Positions 1-7,762 of a DNA stretch of 64,000 nucleotides are shown one piece after another. The stretch lies in contig JBAXIO010000020.1 in the NCBI GenBank assembly GCA_037138335.1, positions 7,398 to 71,397 of the forward strand, given 5' to 3'. Source of the DNA: CAIRDP01 sp037138335 (GTDB lineage Bacteria; Bacteroidota; Bacteroidia; Bacteroidales; FEN-979). The notes beneath the pieces were generated by a model, which worked only from the letters and a program-made list of their open reading frames with translations, had not been told where the DNA came from and ran no database searches. The position numbers were made by a program, and so were the translations under genes. Each line of letters begins with the position of its first letter. Positions within the stretch are counted from its first letter, which is position 1.

Positions 1-263
1 TTGGCCAGGTACCTCAGGGCTTCGGGATAGGTCAGGTGTTCATGCTCCATGATAAAACCGACTCCGTTCCCGGCTTTTCCACAGCCAAAACACTTATATA
101 TGCCTTTTGCTGCGGAAACCGTAAAGGAGGGGGTTTTCTCGTTGTGAAAAGGGCAGAGGCCGATCAGGTTCACACCCCTTCGCCTGAGGCTTATGAAATC
201 ACCGACAACCTCTTCAATCCTTACGGCTGAGATAATATTATCAATGGTTTCGCGGCTGATCAT
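1..263 (-). CDS. dnaG: DNA primase DnaG, N-terminal part (runs off the left edge)
   Basis: DnaG makes the RNA primers that start lagging-strand DNA synthesis. Only the first 87 residues lie in the window. They form the CHC2 zinc-binding domain that contacts the template: Cys37, His40, Cys58 and Cys61 are all visible, in the typical contexts CPFHNEKTPSF and CFGCGKAGN. The N-terminus (MISRETIDNIISAV) begins as bacterial primases usually do, which supports the ATG at 263. The gene is divergent from the decayed ferredoxin gene at 322. The RNA polymerase-like catalytic domain and the helicase-binding domain lie outside the window. Confidence 0.95.
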   Translation of the reverse strand, partial: MISRETIDNIISAVRIEEVVGDFISLRRRGVNLIGLCPFHNEKTPSFTVSAAKGIYKCFGCGKAGNGVGFIMEHEHLTYPEALRYLA

Positions 264-283
264 AAGCAAGTCCAAGTGTATAG

Positions 284-291
284 CGAAAGTA
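284..291 (-). promoter_or_regulatory. Possible -7 box for dnaG
   Basis: On the minus strand this reads TACTTTCG, one mismatch from the Bacteroidota -7 element TAnnTTTG, and lies 20 nt before the dnaG start codon. No clear -33 TTG was seen. The assignment rests on position and similarity only. Confidence 0.35.
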
Positions 292-321
292 CTAAATCCG
301 GAGCAGAAAATCAGTAATTTT

Positions 322-1232
322 ATGCACAAATCATTCACCCGGATGCAGTCGGCCATTCTTAAACCGCTCAGGTATTTTTTCGCCATGGTGTTCCTGCTGT
401 CGACACTGCTGCTGTTTACAGGAATTGTTCCAGCCCTGCCTTCAGTTGTTTTCCGCTGGATTACCTGGCTGCAGTTCGTCCCATCGTTTTTAAGGCCTCA
501 ACGGCCCTGGCTGTCGGATCTGCCGGGTTCATGGACGGGCATCATAATCGTAGGAAACAGGGCAAGGCCGCCCCGCCGGCAAACGCCTCACGTCGCAGTT
601 TCCTGCGTAAATCGGCCGGCGGGGCGGCCGCACTTTCTGCCCTGATCATTCCATACCGTTTCCCTTCTTCCTTGAAGGCATCCATTGACCCAATCCCCGT
701 GATGCCCCCGGGAAGCATCAGTCTTAAGCATTACACGTCCCACTGCACGGCCTGCCAGTTGTGTGTTTCTTACTGTCCGACCCATGTTTTACAGCCCACG
801 TTCTTTGAATACGGAACCTCGGGAATCTTCCAGCCGAAACTCGATTTTTCAAAGGCTTTTTGCCGGTATGACTGTGTACGTTGCCTTGAGGTATGCCCCT
901 CCGGAGCAATCCTGCCCCTGGAACTTCAAGAAAAGCAATAGACAAGGATCGGACTGGCGGCTTTTAAGAAGAACCGTAGTGTGGTTGTTTCGGAACATAA
1001 AAACTGTGCAAAATGTTCGGATCACTGCCCCACAAAAGCCATAGAAATGCAAGCTTACCTGGGAGACCTGAAAATCCCCAAGATCGGGGAGGAGCTGTGC
1101 AATGGCTGCGGCGCCTGTGAGTTTGTTTGCCCGGTAAAGCCTGATAAGGCGATTTATGTTGAAGGCCTGGATCGCCAGGGAAAAATAATCCGGCTTACTG
1201 ATACCGGATTTCAGATCTCTTATATTGGATGA
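322..1232 (+). pseudogene. Decayed 4Fe-4S polyferredoxin (NapH/FixG-like) gene
   Basis: The remains match a Bacteroidota family of about 500-residue membrane polyferredoxins with an N-terminal membrane part, an internal twin-arginine-like motif and C-terminal 4Fe-4S clusters. Three lesions are visible. The N-terminal membrane part (from ATG 322) is in one frame to about 490; the conserved continuation KASTALAVGSAGF is in the -1 frame, as if one A was lost from the run TTTTTAAGG. After GSAGF the sequence jumps to the twin-arginine region (RRSFLRKSAGG), so the central membrane segments and their CxxxCP motifs are missing. A TAG at 939-941 then interrupts the reading frame, which continues without shift to 1232. 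Four Cys-rich groups survive (CTACQLCVSYCP, CRYDCVRCLEVCP, CAKCSDHCP, CNGCGACEFVCP). A shorter Tat-exported ferredoxin from ATG 531 to 941 might still be made, but this is inference. Confidence 0.75.
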
Positions 1233-1250
1233 ATTGGTCTTACCGCCCCC

Positions 1251-2030
1251 TCAGGGGTTCATCTCTATTACATTGTACCTTAACTCCTTAACCCTGAACC
1301 TTCCGTAGCAAAACTCCCGGTCGGGATAATGCCAGATGGTTTCACCATAGGTTGGAAGCAAACGGCCGTTGATTTCCCTGTAATCGCTTATCGGCGTTGA
1401 CCAGGGCAGGCTTTCATAGCTTTTCCCGTCCTTCGACATGAAGCGGTCATCAGAAATAAAATTGACCAGCCGGCCATCTTCGTCGAAAAACAGTTTTGCC
1501 GAAACCCTTATCCCTGCATTGGTAAAGGTGGCCCTGACAGTCAGGTCGTCGATAACTTCCCATGCAATTGCAGGACTGATCAGGGATGCAGGCGCCATAA
1601 AGCACATATCGTTTAATACGGTGACAGTTTCACCCTGGTCCATCCTGGGCCCGCTTGCATCGGCAACCGTGATCATCCCGGCAAGTTTGATGACCATGGT
1701 TGCACTGGCCGATTTATATACATGAAGACCGGTGACCGGCATGCCTTTCATATGGGTGGTAATAAAGAAAAAACGCGAAGGATTTTCAAAAAAGTTGTAC
1801 TGTTCCGAATGAATGCCAAGCCATTCGTGCTTTTCATCCAGTTTCATTTCACCTTCAAAAACAACATGCACATTCTTCACCTTTTCGTTTCCTGTGCATC
1901 CGGTGTAATGTAAATATTTCTGAACAACTGCAGGCAGGTGGGAAATCTCTTTTTCTGAAAGGATACCAGGCTTTTCCCCTGTTTTCAGTGCATCCTGTAC
2001 TTCAGATGCAAATTGTTTTTTCAAGCTCAT
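1251..2030 (-). CDS. DUF6544 family protein
   Basis: A protein of 259 residues resembling the DUF6544 family (biochemical function unknown). Family-like signs are the early segment LPAVVQKYLHYTG and the later sequence SDDRFMSKDGKSYESLPWSTP followed by a YGETIWHYPD-like strand. No signal peptide or membrane segment is present from the chosen start, so it is probably cytoplasmic, although relatives often have an N-terminal membrane part. The frame is open to an ATG at 2060, but that start would overlap the upstream lipoprotein gene by 23 nt and add a non-typical peptide (MITTLTISFR). The ATG at 2030 gives an 8-nt gap and is preferred, though not proven. It is the last gene of the minus-strand run and converges on the decayed ferredoxin gene. 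Confidence 0.7.
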   Translation of the reverse strand: MSLKKQFASEVQDALKTGEKPGILSEKEISHLPAVVQKYLHYTGCTGNEKVKNVHVVFEGEMKLDEKHEWLGIHSEQYNFFENPSRFFFITTHMKGMPVTGLHVYKSASATMVIKLAGMITVADASGPRMDQGETVTVLNDMCFMAPASLISPAIAWEVIDDLTVRATFTNAGIRVSAKLFFDEDGRLVNFISDDRFMSKDGKSYESLPWSTPISDYREINGRLLPTYGETIWHYPDREFCYGRFRVKELRYNVIEMNP

Positions 2031-2037
2031 ACGAAAG

Positions 2038-3240
2038 CTAATGGTTAATGTGGTAATCAATCAGTTTTTTCCTGTAAACCGTATCATTGGTTGCCGTGTC
2101 GACCCAGCATTCAAACACCAGCCCCACGTTCTTTTTAAAGGTTTGCCAAACATAGAGGGAATTTCTAACCAGCGGAACTTTATGATAGGTATAATATCTC
2201 TGGATGATAATGGAATCATGGTTACTGTCGACAGTCTTTTGCATGACCTGCCACACCTGGGTATAGGGATCTGATGCCGGGCTGCCCAGGGGCATTTCCC
2301 AGGTCGCGCCGGGGGTTTCAGAAAGAACCGGGATCCAGCCGATTTCAACCGCACCGTAAGTGACAAACCTGGCATACTGATTTACTGCCAGTCCGTCAAA
2401 TGTGGTTAAAGTCATCCCCTTAAAACTAACGTAGTTGTTGCCCGTCCTGCTCACCGATGTGCCGGACCCGGTCTGAAAAATCCAGTATGAGGACGGATAA
2501 ACCGGAAAGTAAGGCCGGGGGGTTACAGCATTGACCGGGGGTGTTATTTTCCCTGGCATAAGGAACCAGGTTTTCCCCGTATTCAGTGCAAATCCGACAA
2601 CACCCCCGCTGATACTGTAATATACCCTGGAAAAAAATACGGGGCAATAGGCAGTTAATGCAGGGCCCACGAGTTCATAAACATTTTCAAATGCCCTGGG
2701 GCCGATAGCGAGGGTTTTATAAAGTGCTTTGACATAACCACCCGCTTTAAAAGCGGAATCAGGCACATAACTTATCAGGGTGTCAGCCTCAAAACGGAAC
2801 TCGGCTGAAAAGCCGCAGCTTCCGCTGCTGCCGGTTGTCAGGCCGATATTGAAATACTTTGTTCCCGGGTATCCCAGGAAAGGATCCGAATAATGAAGGT
2901 TAAAATAAATATAATCGGAATTTGCAGAAACAAAGCCAGAAGAATTTACCTCGCAGGTATAAAAATTACCTTGGTATCCCGATGGGTTTTGAGGATGTTC
3001 ATAAACTGATTTCATCATCGAATTCCGGCCGCTGTATTTGAAAACGATGGAATCCCCTTCGGTGCTCTTAAAGATCAAAGTGTCATCGGTAGGGTAGGGC
3101 ATGATGGCCAGTTCCGATGCCGTAAAGGAAAAGGATCCCAGGCTGCTTCCCGACACGCTGCTTTCTTTCTTTTTACATGAAGCCAGTAAAGAAAAACATA
3201 ACCCGAGCGACAGGATTACTATAAGGGATCTTCTTTCCAT
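2038..3240 (-). CDS. Hypothetical lipoprotein
   Basis: A 400-residue protein I do not recognise. It begins with a clear lipoprotein signal: positive MERR, a hydrophobic core, then LLASC with the lipidated Cys near residue 22 followed by KKKESS, so it should be anchored to the outer or inner membrane by SPII processing. The rest is rich in Tyr, Phe, Gly, Ser and Thr with alternating hydrophobic residues, typical of a beta-rich extracytoplasmic domain. Its start overlaps the end of the PHP phosphatase gene by 22 nt, which suggests co-transcription and possible translational coupling. No catalytic motif was recognised. Confidence 0.7.
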   Translation of the reverse strand: MERRSLIVILSLGLCFSLLASCKKKESSVSGSSLGSFSFTASELAIMPYPTDDTLIFKSTEGDSIVFKYSGRNSMMKSVYEHPQNPSGYQGNFYTCEVNSSGFVSANSDYIYFNLHYSDPFLGYPGTKYFNIGLTTGSSGSCGFSAEFRFEADTLISYVPDSAFKAGGYVKALYKTLAIGPRAFENVYELVGPALTAYCPVFFSRVYYSISGGVVGFALNTGKTWFLMPGKITPPVNAVTPRPYFPVYPSSYWIFQTGSGTSVSRTGNNYVSFKGMTLTTFDGLAVNQYARFVTYGAVEIGWIPVLSETPGATWEMPLGSPASDPYTQVWQVMQKTVDSNHDSIIIQRYYTYHKVPLVRNSLYVWQTFKKNVGLVFECWVDTATNDTVYRKKLIDYHINH

Positions 3241-4121
3241 TCTTTGCCTGTTAACACATGCTGCGTAATGAAACCAAGGCTTTTCAGGGTGAACCTGGCT
3301 TGTTCAAACAGGTTCGACAGCTCTTCCGGTTTGTGTGCATCAGAACTTACTGTTACCGGTATATTCATTTTAAGGATCTTCTTAAGGATATCGGGACCCG
3401 GGAAAAAGGTTTCGGAGCGTTTCTTGTATAAGCCACGGGTATTTACTTCCACTACGGCCCCTGAGGCTGAGATCAGATCCAGGGTTTCGTCTACAAGCCT
3501 GATGTACCATGGATCGGTCTCCGAAAAATACCGCCCGCGGTTGTACATTTTTACTTTATCCATGTGCCCGATTATACCGGGTTTATGCTTTGATACCATC
3601 TCCTGCAATTGCCTGTAGTAAGCAGTTACAGCCCTGCGGCCATCCCCTCCGAAGATGCCATTTATCCCATCATCATAAATGGAAATATCAGGGCCGTCGA
3701 TAAACCACAGCCCTTCATGGTTTTCATCACGCACCAGGTGAACCGAGCCGATGGTATAATCAAAATGATATTTCCCACTCAGTTCTTCAAAGGATGCGGT
3801 CAGGCCGGGGATGAAATCGATCTCAATACCCAGGAGGATTTCAATTGTTTTTTCTGCGGATGAGAGAGAGGAGTATTTCTTTTGCAGATCCCTGATTGCA
3901 CGGCAATAAAGCGGGAAGTTCTTTTCCTTAAGGGCAAAAGAATTTTCGAAAGGAACAGGAGAATGGTCACTGAAACCCAATACCGAAAAACCCTGGCGTA
4001 AAGCTTCCTCAACATATCTGTCCGGTTCCGAAGAACCGTCTGACCATCGTGTGTGGGTGTGGAGATTGAAATTCAATTTACGATTTAGATTTACATTCGG
4101 CGAAGCCGAAATGAGCACCAA
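3219..4121 (-). CDS. PHP-domain phosphatase (histidinol-phosphatase type)
   Basis: This is a PHP-fold metal-dependent phosphoesterase of the HisK/histidinol-phosphatase group. The metal-binding motifs are clear: NLHTHTRWSDG with His21 and His23, GFSDHSP near residue 50, GSVHL in the middle, GHMDKVK, and VSSDAH near the end. The biological substrate is uncertain: the gene is not in a his operon here, and such proteins may act on other phosphates. The start is unclear. The long form begins with TTG at 4121, and its first 15 residues come from a stem-loop and heptamer-like sequence (4069-4115). Family members often start just before the NLHTHT motif, so the TTG at 4076 (LNFNLHTHT) is a real alternative. 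Confidence 0.85.
   Translation of the reverse strand: MVLISASPNVNLNRKLNFNLHTHTRWSDGSSEPDRYVEEALRQGFSVLGFSDHSPVPFENSFALKEKNFPLYCRAIRDLQKKYSSLSSAEKTIEILLGIEIDFIPGLTASFEELSGKYHFDYTIGSVHLVRDENHEGLWFIDGPDISIYDDGINGIFGGDGRRAVTAYYRQLQEMVSKHKPGIIGHMDKVKMYNRGRYFSETDPWYIRLVDETLDLISASGAVVEVNTRGLYKKRSETFFPGPDILKKILKMNIPVTVSSDAHKPEELSNLFEQARFTLKSLGFITQHVLTGKEWKEDPL
4069..4115. repeat. Heptamer-like AT-rich array plus GGC-TTC-GCC stem-loop
   Basis: On the minus strand a small stem-loop (TTCGG-CTTCG-CCGAA, about 4098-4112) is followed by units TGTAAAT, CTAAATC, GTAAATT and GAATTTC in a 7-nt register. The stretch overlaps the first codons of the long form of the PHP gene. The units resemble the last ones of the array at 60467 (GTACATC, GTAAATT). 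The array is short and degenerate, so its membership of the family is tentative. Confidence 0.45.
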
Positions 4122-4156
4122 TAAAATTTACAATAATGCGAATAATTACGTTTGCC

Positions 4157-4190
4157 GTCACCTTCACTTTCACTAGTCACCAGTCACATT
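4157..4190. repeat. Tandem TCAC array over the stop codon of the U32 gene
   Basis: TCAC occurs five times at 4158, 4164, 4170, 4177 and 4184 (spacings 6, 6, 7, 7). Read on the minus strand it is GTGACTG, GTGACTA, GTGAAA, GTGAAG, GTGACG. The last codons of the U32 gene (VTGD) and its TAG stop (4173-4175) are built from these units, so the array covers the gene end. A very similar array covers the stop codon of the gene at 15324. Confidence 0.8.
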
Positions 4191-5420
4191 TATCTTATAC
4201 ACTTTATCGGCCCGGCGAAGCATGATATCTATGGGGACGGAACAGAATTCCCCCTTCACTGTTGTTTTTACTTCGTTCAGGTCCACCCGGATCCCGGGCA
4301 CTGTAAATTCAACAACCCCGGTTGTGGGACCCTGGATATAGATCCTGTCGCCTTTTGAAAGCCTGCCTGATTCCATTTTGATCTCGGCGACTTTCAGTTT
4401 TTTAAAATAGTTGGTAACCTTTCCAACATACTCTTTGGTCGTGGTAGCAACAGAACCATGCTGCCCGGCCCATTCCCCAGTTTTCCTGCCAAGGTAATAC
4501 CCTTCCCAAAAACCACGGTTGTAAACAGTCTTAAGCCTGTTAATCCAGCCCTCGACCTTCTCCTCGCTGTAGGTCCCGTCAAGAACGGCATCCACAGCTT
4601 CCCTATAACACGAGACGACGGTTTTCACATACTCGGGGCTGCGGCCGCGGCCTTCGATCTTCAGCAACGATACCCCGGCATTGATTATCTTGTCAAGGAA
4701 CCCGATTGTACAAAGGTCTTTGGGCGACATGATATATTCATTGTCGACCAGGAGTTCGATCTCACCATCGGAGTCGGTGACTTTATAGGGCCTGCGGCAG
4801 GTCTGGTAACAGGCGCCCCGGTTGGCAGAAGCATTGTAATGATCAAGGCTGAGATAGCATTTCCCCGAAACCGCCATACACAAAGCCCCGTGGGCAAAGA
4901 CTTCCAGTTTAACCAGTTCTCCCGACGGCCCTATGATTTTACGGCGGATGATGGAACGGTGGATTGCCGCCACCTGATTAAGGCTCAGTTCACGGGCGGT
5001 CACCATGGTCCCTGAAAACTGCGACCAGTATTTCACTGCTTCCAGGTTGGTGATGTTCGTCTGGGTCGACATATGGACTTCCATTCCCACCGAACGGGCA
5101 TACTGTATCACTGCATGGTCGGAAGCTATAATCGCATCAATGCCGTTTTTCAGGGCCGAGTCGACCATCTTTTTCATCTCCTTCAGTTCATTGTCGAAGA
5201 TGACGGTGTTAAGTGTTAAGTAAGTGCGCAGCCCGTGTTTACGGCAGATGCGTGAAATCTTAACCAGGTCACGGCGGCTGAAATTTATAGATGAACGGGC
5301 ACGCATGTTCAGCACGCCAATGCCGAAATACACAGAATCAGCACCGGCCTGTATTGCTGCCTGCAGTGACTCCCATGTACCTACAGGAGCTGTGATCTCG
5401 ATGTTGGGCTTGTGCTTCAT
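4173..5420 (-). CDS. U32 family protein (TrhP/RlhA-like RNA hydroxylation family)
   Basis: A protein of 415 residues of the family formerly called U32 peptidases or collagenase-like proteases. Better studied members (TrhP/YegQ, RlhA/YdcP) take part in prephenate-dependent hydroxylation of tRNA or rRNA and carry an iron-sulfur cluster. Visible hallmarks are the N-terminal TIM-barrel start (APVGTWESLQAAIQAGADSVYFG), the Cys-rich GACYQTCRRPY segment, and LKIEGRGRSPEYVKTV. The length fits the TrhP-type group better than the longer RlhA type, but I cannot settle which RNA is modified. ATG 5420 gives the typical N-terminus. The C-terminal VTGD and the stop are inside the repeat array at 4157-4190. 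Confidence 0.85.
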   Translation of the reverse strand: MKHKPNIEITAPVGTWESLQAAIQAGADSVYFGIGVLNMRARSSINFSRRDLVKISRICRKHGLRTYLTLNTVIFDNELKEMKKMVDSALKNGIDAIIASDHAVIQYARSVGMEVHMSTQTNITNLEAVKYWSQFSGTMVTARELSLNQVAAIHRSIIRRKIIGPSGELVKLEVFAHGALCMAVSGKCYLSLDHYNASANRGACYQTCRRPYKVTDSDGEIELLVDNEYIMSPKDLCTIGFLDKIINAGVSLLKIEGRGRSPEYVKTVVSCYREAVDAVLDGTYSEEKVEGWINRLKTVYNRGFWEGYYLGRKTGEWAGQHGSVATTTKEYVGKVTNYFKKLKVAEIKMESGRLSKGDRIYIQGPTTGVVEFTVPGIRVDLNEVKTTVKGEFCSVPIDIMLRRADKVYKINVTGD

Positions 5421-5430
5421 CGCTACCTGA

Positions 5431-5456
5431 TGATCCTGTTATCCCGTATCCTGTAA
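5431..5456. repeat. Short ATCCTGT-type tandem array between two genes
   Basis: The plus strand reads ATCCTGTT, ATCCCGT, ATCCTGTA directly before the stop codon (5457-5459) of the minus-strand lipoprotein gene and just upstream of the U32 start. Period is 7-8 nt with three units. It is close in sequence to the ATCCAGT octamers at 5912 and 51461. It is too short to be certain as a repeat on its own. Confidence 0.5.
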
Positions 5457-5828
5457 CTACTTGTTTATATCTTTTTCGAAACTGGCCCTGTCTTCTTTTG
5501 AAAGATAAGGACAGTCAAGCATGGCTTTGCGAAGTTCCTTTGCGAACTCTTCGCTGAACTTCTTGTCCGACAGTTTATCCTTGTATTTAGCTTTGAATTC
5601 CTGGTAAAGGACAGTCATTTCCACCTCAGCCTGTTTTTCCTTGGCGCGCAACTGTATTACCTTCAGGGAATCCCCGGGATTCACTGCCTTGAGGTTGTTC
5701 ATGGTTTCAATATTCCTGCACATTGCAACTGCAATGTTTTTAGCATCCTTTTTCAATTCCGCATTGCCGCCGCAGGAAGATAGCACAATAACTGCACTGA
5801 CGAAAATTATACTTATTAGCTGTTTCAT
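5457..5828 (-). CDS. Small lipoprotein
   Basis: A 123-residue protein with an SPII signal: MKQLISIIFVSAVIVLSSC, lipidated Cys19 followed by GGN. The mature part is short, charged and mostly helical, with many Lys and Glu, and two further Cys residues (in AMCRN and MLDCPYL). No family was recognised. It lies 36 nt upstream of the U32 gene in the same direction and may be in its transcript. A periplasmic or outer-membrane anchored role is likely from the signal only. Confidence 0.7.
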   Translation of the reverse strand: MKQLISIIFVSAVIVLSSCGGNAELKKDAKNIAVAMCRNIETMNNLKAVNPGDSLKVIQLRAKEKQAEVEMTVLYQEFKAKYKDKLSDKKFSEEFAKELRKAMLDCPYLSKEDRASFEKDINK

Positions 5829-5875
5829 TATGGTTGGTTTTTCGATTTTGGGGAAGCAAATCCAGTTAACAAGTA

Positions 5876-5933
5876 ATCGCAGCGTAGCTGCAGATCAGGC
5901 GCTTCGCGCCGATTACTGGATTACTGGATAAGC
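5876..5933. repeat. Cloverleaf-like element with two hairpins and ATTACTGG octamers
   Basis: Just after the aspS stop (minus strand) lies an imperfect inverted repeat: AGTAATC on the left and GATTACT on the right enclose two perfect small hairpins, GCAGC-GTA-GCTGC (5878-5890) and GGCGC-TTC-GCGCC (about 5898-5910). The right arm then continues as two ATTACTGG octamers (5912-5919, 5920-5927) and ATAA. The octamer is the same as the one at 51461-51484. Folding as a three-arm structure is possible in RNA or single-stranded DNA. Confidence 0.7.
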
Positions 5934-5935
5934 AT

Positions 5936-7681
5936 TTAGACATTTAACTTTATACTTAGTTCTTTTAACTGTTCTTCTTTGATTGCTGATGGTGAATCTA
6001 TCATGACATCCCTTCCCGAATTGTTCTTTGGGAAGGCTATGAAATCGCGTATTGAATCACCGCCTCCAAAAATCGTGGACCAGCGGTCGAAGCCAAAAGC
6101 TATGCCTCCGTGGGGAGGTGCACCGTATTCAAAGGCGTTCATTAAAAAGCCAAACTGTGCGACGGCATCTTCTTCGGTGAATCCAAGCACCTGGAACATC
6201 CTGTGCTGCAAGTCTTTGTTGTGAATCCTGATGGAACCTCCGCCTATTTCGGTTCCGTTGATGACAAGGTCGTAGGCATTGGCCCTGACCTTTGCCGGAT
6301 CTGTATCCAGCAATGGGACATCTTCAGGTTTGGGTGAAGTAAAAGGATGGTGTTTTGCATAAAACCTGTTTGTTTCTCCGTCCCATTCGAGCAGGGGGAA
6401 ATCGGTCACCCAGAGGGGCTTGAAATCACCGGTTTTCATCAGTCCGAGCCTGCGACCCATCTCGAGTCTCAGCTCGCATAGTGCTTTCTGTGTTTTCTCT
6501 TCCGCCCCGGCCATGATCAGCACCAGGTCGCCGGGTACAGCTCCAAATTCTTTAAGGATAACCGCCAGGTCATCCGCAGTATAAAATTTATCAACAGAAG
6601 ATTTCACCGAACCATCCGAAGCGTAACGAATATACATCAGTCCGGTGGCGCCAACCTGTGGCCGTTTTACATAATCGGTTAGCTCGTCGAGCTGTTTGCG
6701 GGTGTATTCGGCACAGCCTTCCGCCCTGATACCTGCAATAAGCCCGGCTTCGTCAGCTACCTTGAACCCCTTGCCTTTCATAAGACCGGTGAATTCAACA
6801 AAGGTCATCCCGAACCTCAGATCGGGCTTGTCGCAACCATACAGTTTCATGGCCTGGTCATACGACATCCGTGGAAAATCAACCATATCCATATTGAGGA
6901 CCGATTTGAACAGGTGTTTGGCGAGTCCTTCAAAAGTATTCAGTATGTCTTCCTGTGTCACGAACGACATTTCGCAGTCGATCTGTGTAAACTCAGGCTG
7001 GCGGTCGGCACGAAGATCCTCGTCCCTGAAACAGCGCACGATCTGGAAATACCGGTCGAACCCGGCTACCATCAATAGCTGTTTGAATGTTTGGGGGGAC
7101 TGTGGCAATGCGTAGAACTGGCCCGGGTTCATGCGTGAAGGAACCACGAAATCCCTGGCGCCTTCGGGAGTTGATTTGATCAGGTAAGGTGTTTCAATGT
7201 CGATGAAGTCTTTGGAATTCAGGTAGTTCCTGGTCTCGATAGACAGCTTGTGCCTTAATTCCAGGTTCTTCCTGTTCGACTGCCTGCGGAGGTCGAGGTA
7301 ACGGTATTTCATGCGGAGTTCTTCGCCCCCGTCGGTATTGTCTTCGATGGTAAAAGGCGGTATTTTGGAAGAGTTGAGAACAGTGAGTTCTTCAACATTT
7401 ATCTCGATGTCGCCCGTAGGCATTTTAGGGTTTTTATTGCTTCTTTCGGCAACTGTCCCTTTTGCTTTTATCACGAACTCACGTCCAAGTTTGCGGGCTT
7501 CTTCACAAAGAACAGGATTCTTCTCCATGTTGAACACCAGCTGGGTGATCCCGTACCGGTCGCGGAGGTCGATAAAAGTGAGGCCGCCCATTTCCCTTGA
7601 CCTTTGCACCCATCCGCAGAGGGTCACGACAAGGGAAGAATTTTCAATGCGGAGTTCTCCGCAGGTATGCGTTCGCAGCAT
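5936..7681 (-). CDS. aspS: Aspartyl-tRNA synthetase
   Basis: AspRS charges tRNA-Asp (and in some bacteria tRNA-Asn). The 581-residue length and layout are those of bacterial AspRS: an N-terminal OB-fold anticodon-binding domain (GWVQRSREMGGLTFIDLRDRYG), class II motif 2 with FRDEDLRADRQPEFTQID, the GAD insertion domain in the middle, and motif 3 with GGIAFGFDRW near the C-terminus. The start MLRTHTCGELR is typical, and a TAnnTTTG box lies 25-32 nt before it. Whether it is discriminating or not cannot be decided from reading alone. Confidence 0.97.
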   Translation of the reverse strand: MLRTHTCGELRIENSSLVVTLCGWVQRSREMGGLTFIDLRDRYGITQLVFNMEKNPVLCEEARKLGREFVIKAKGTVAERSNKNPKMPTGDIEINVEELTVLNSSKIPPFTIEDNTDGGEELRMKYRYLDLRRQSNRKNLELRHKLSIETRNYLNSKDFIDIETPYLIKSTPEGARDFVVPSRMNPGQFYALPQSPQTFKQLLMVAGFDRYFQIVRCFRDEDLRADRQPEFTQIDCEMSFVTQEDILNTFEGLAKHLFKSVLNMDMVDFPRMSYDQAMKLYGCDKPDLRFGMTFVEFTGLMKGKGFKVADEAGLIAGIRAEGCAEYTRKQLDELTDYVKRPQVGATGLMYIRYASDGSVKSSVDKFYTADDLAVILKEFGAVPGDLVLIMAGAEEKTQKALCELRLEMGRRLGLMKTGDFKPLWVTDFPLLEWDGETNRFYAKHHPFTSPKPEDVPLLDTDPAKVRANAYDLVINGTEIGGGSIRIHNKDLQHRMFQVLGFTEEDAVAQFGFLMNAFEYGAPPHGGIAFGFDRWSTIFGGGDSIRDFIAFPKNNSGRDVMIDSPSAIKEEQLKELSIKLNV

Positions 7682-7705
7682 AATCTAGGTATTGAATTTG
7701 GGCTG

Positions 7706-7713
7706 CAAAGGTA
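7706..7713 (-). promoter_or_regulatory. -7 promoter box for aspS
   Basis: The minus strand reads TACCTTTG, a full match to the Bacteroidota TAnnTTTG -7 element, ending 24 nt before the aspS ATG. The predicted transcript start gives a leader of roughly 20 nt. No convincing -33 TTG at the expected distance. Confidence 0.65.
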
Positions 7714-7721
7714 GGAAAATT

Positions 7722-7757
7722 CGTGATGTTCATGATGATCGCTTCGCTCTCGTGATG
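7722..7757. repeat. Heptamer-like CGTGATG stretch after the alpha-2-macroglobulin stop
   Basis: Units CGTGATG, TTCATGA, TGATCGC, then TTCGCTCT and CGTGATG follow each other at 7-8 nt, with a CGCTTCGC core like the hairpin at 5898. The block lies immediately downstream of the stop codon of the gene at 7763 (minus strand) and upstream of the aspS promoter. It is degenerate, so I rate it as a probable member of the array family. Confidence 0.5.
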
Positions 7758-7762
7758 TTGCT

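Noticed and set aside
485..495. Programmed -1 frameshift in the ferredoxin gene (GTTTTTAAG)
   Set aside because: The heptamer G TTT TTA is not a good slippery site, and the gene also has a deletion and a stop codon, so ordinary decay is a better explanation.
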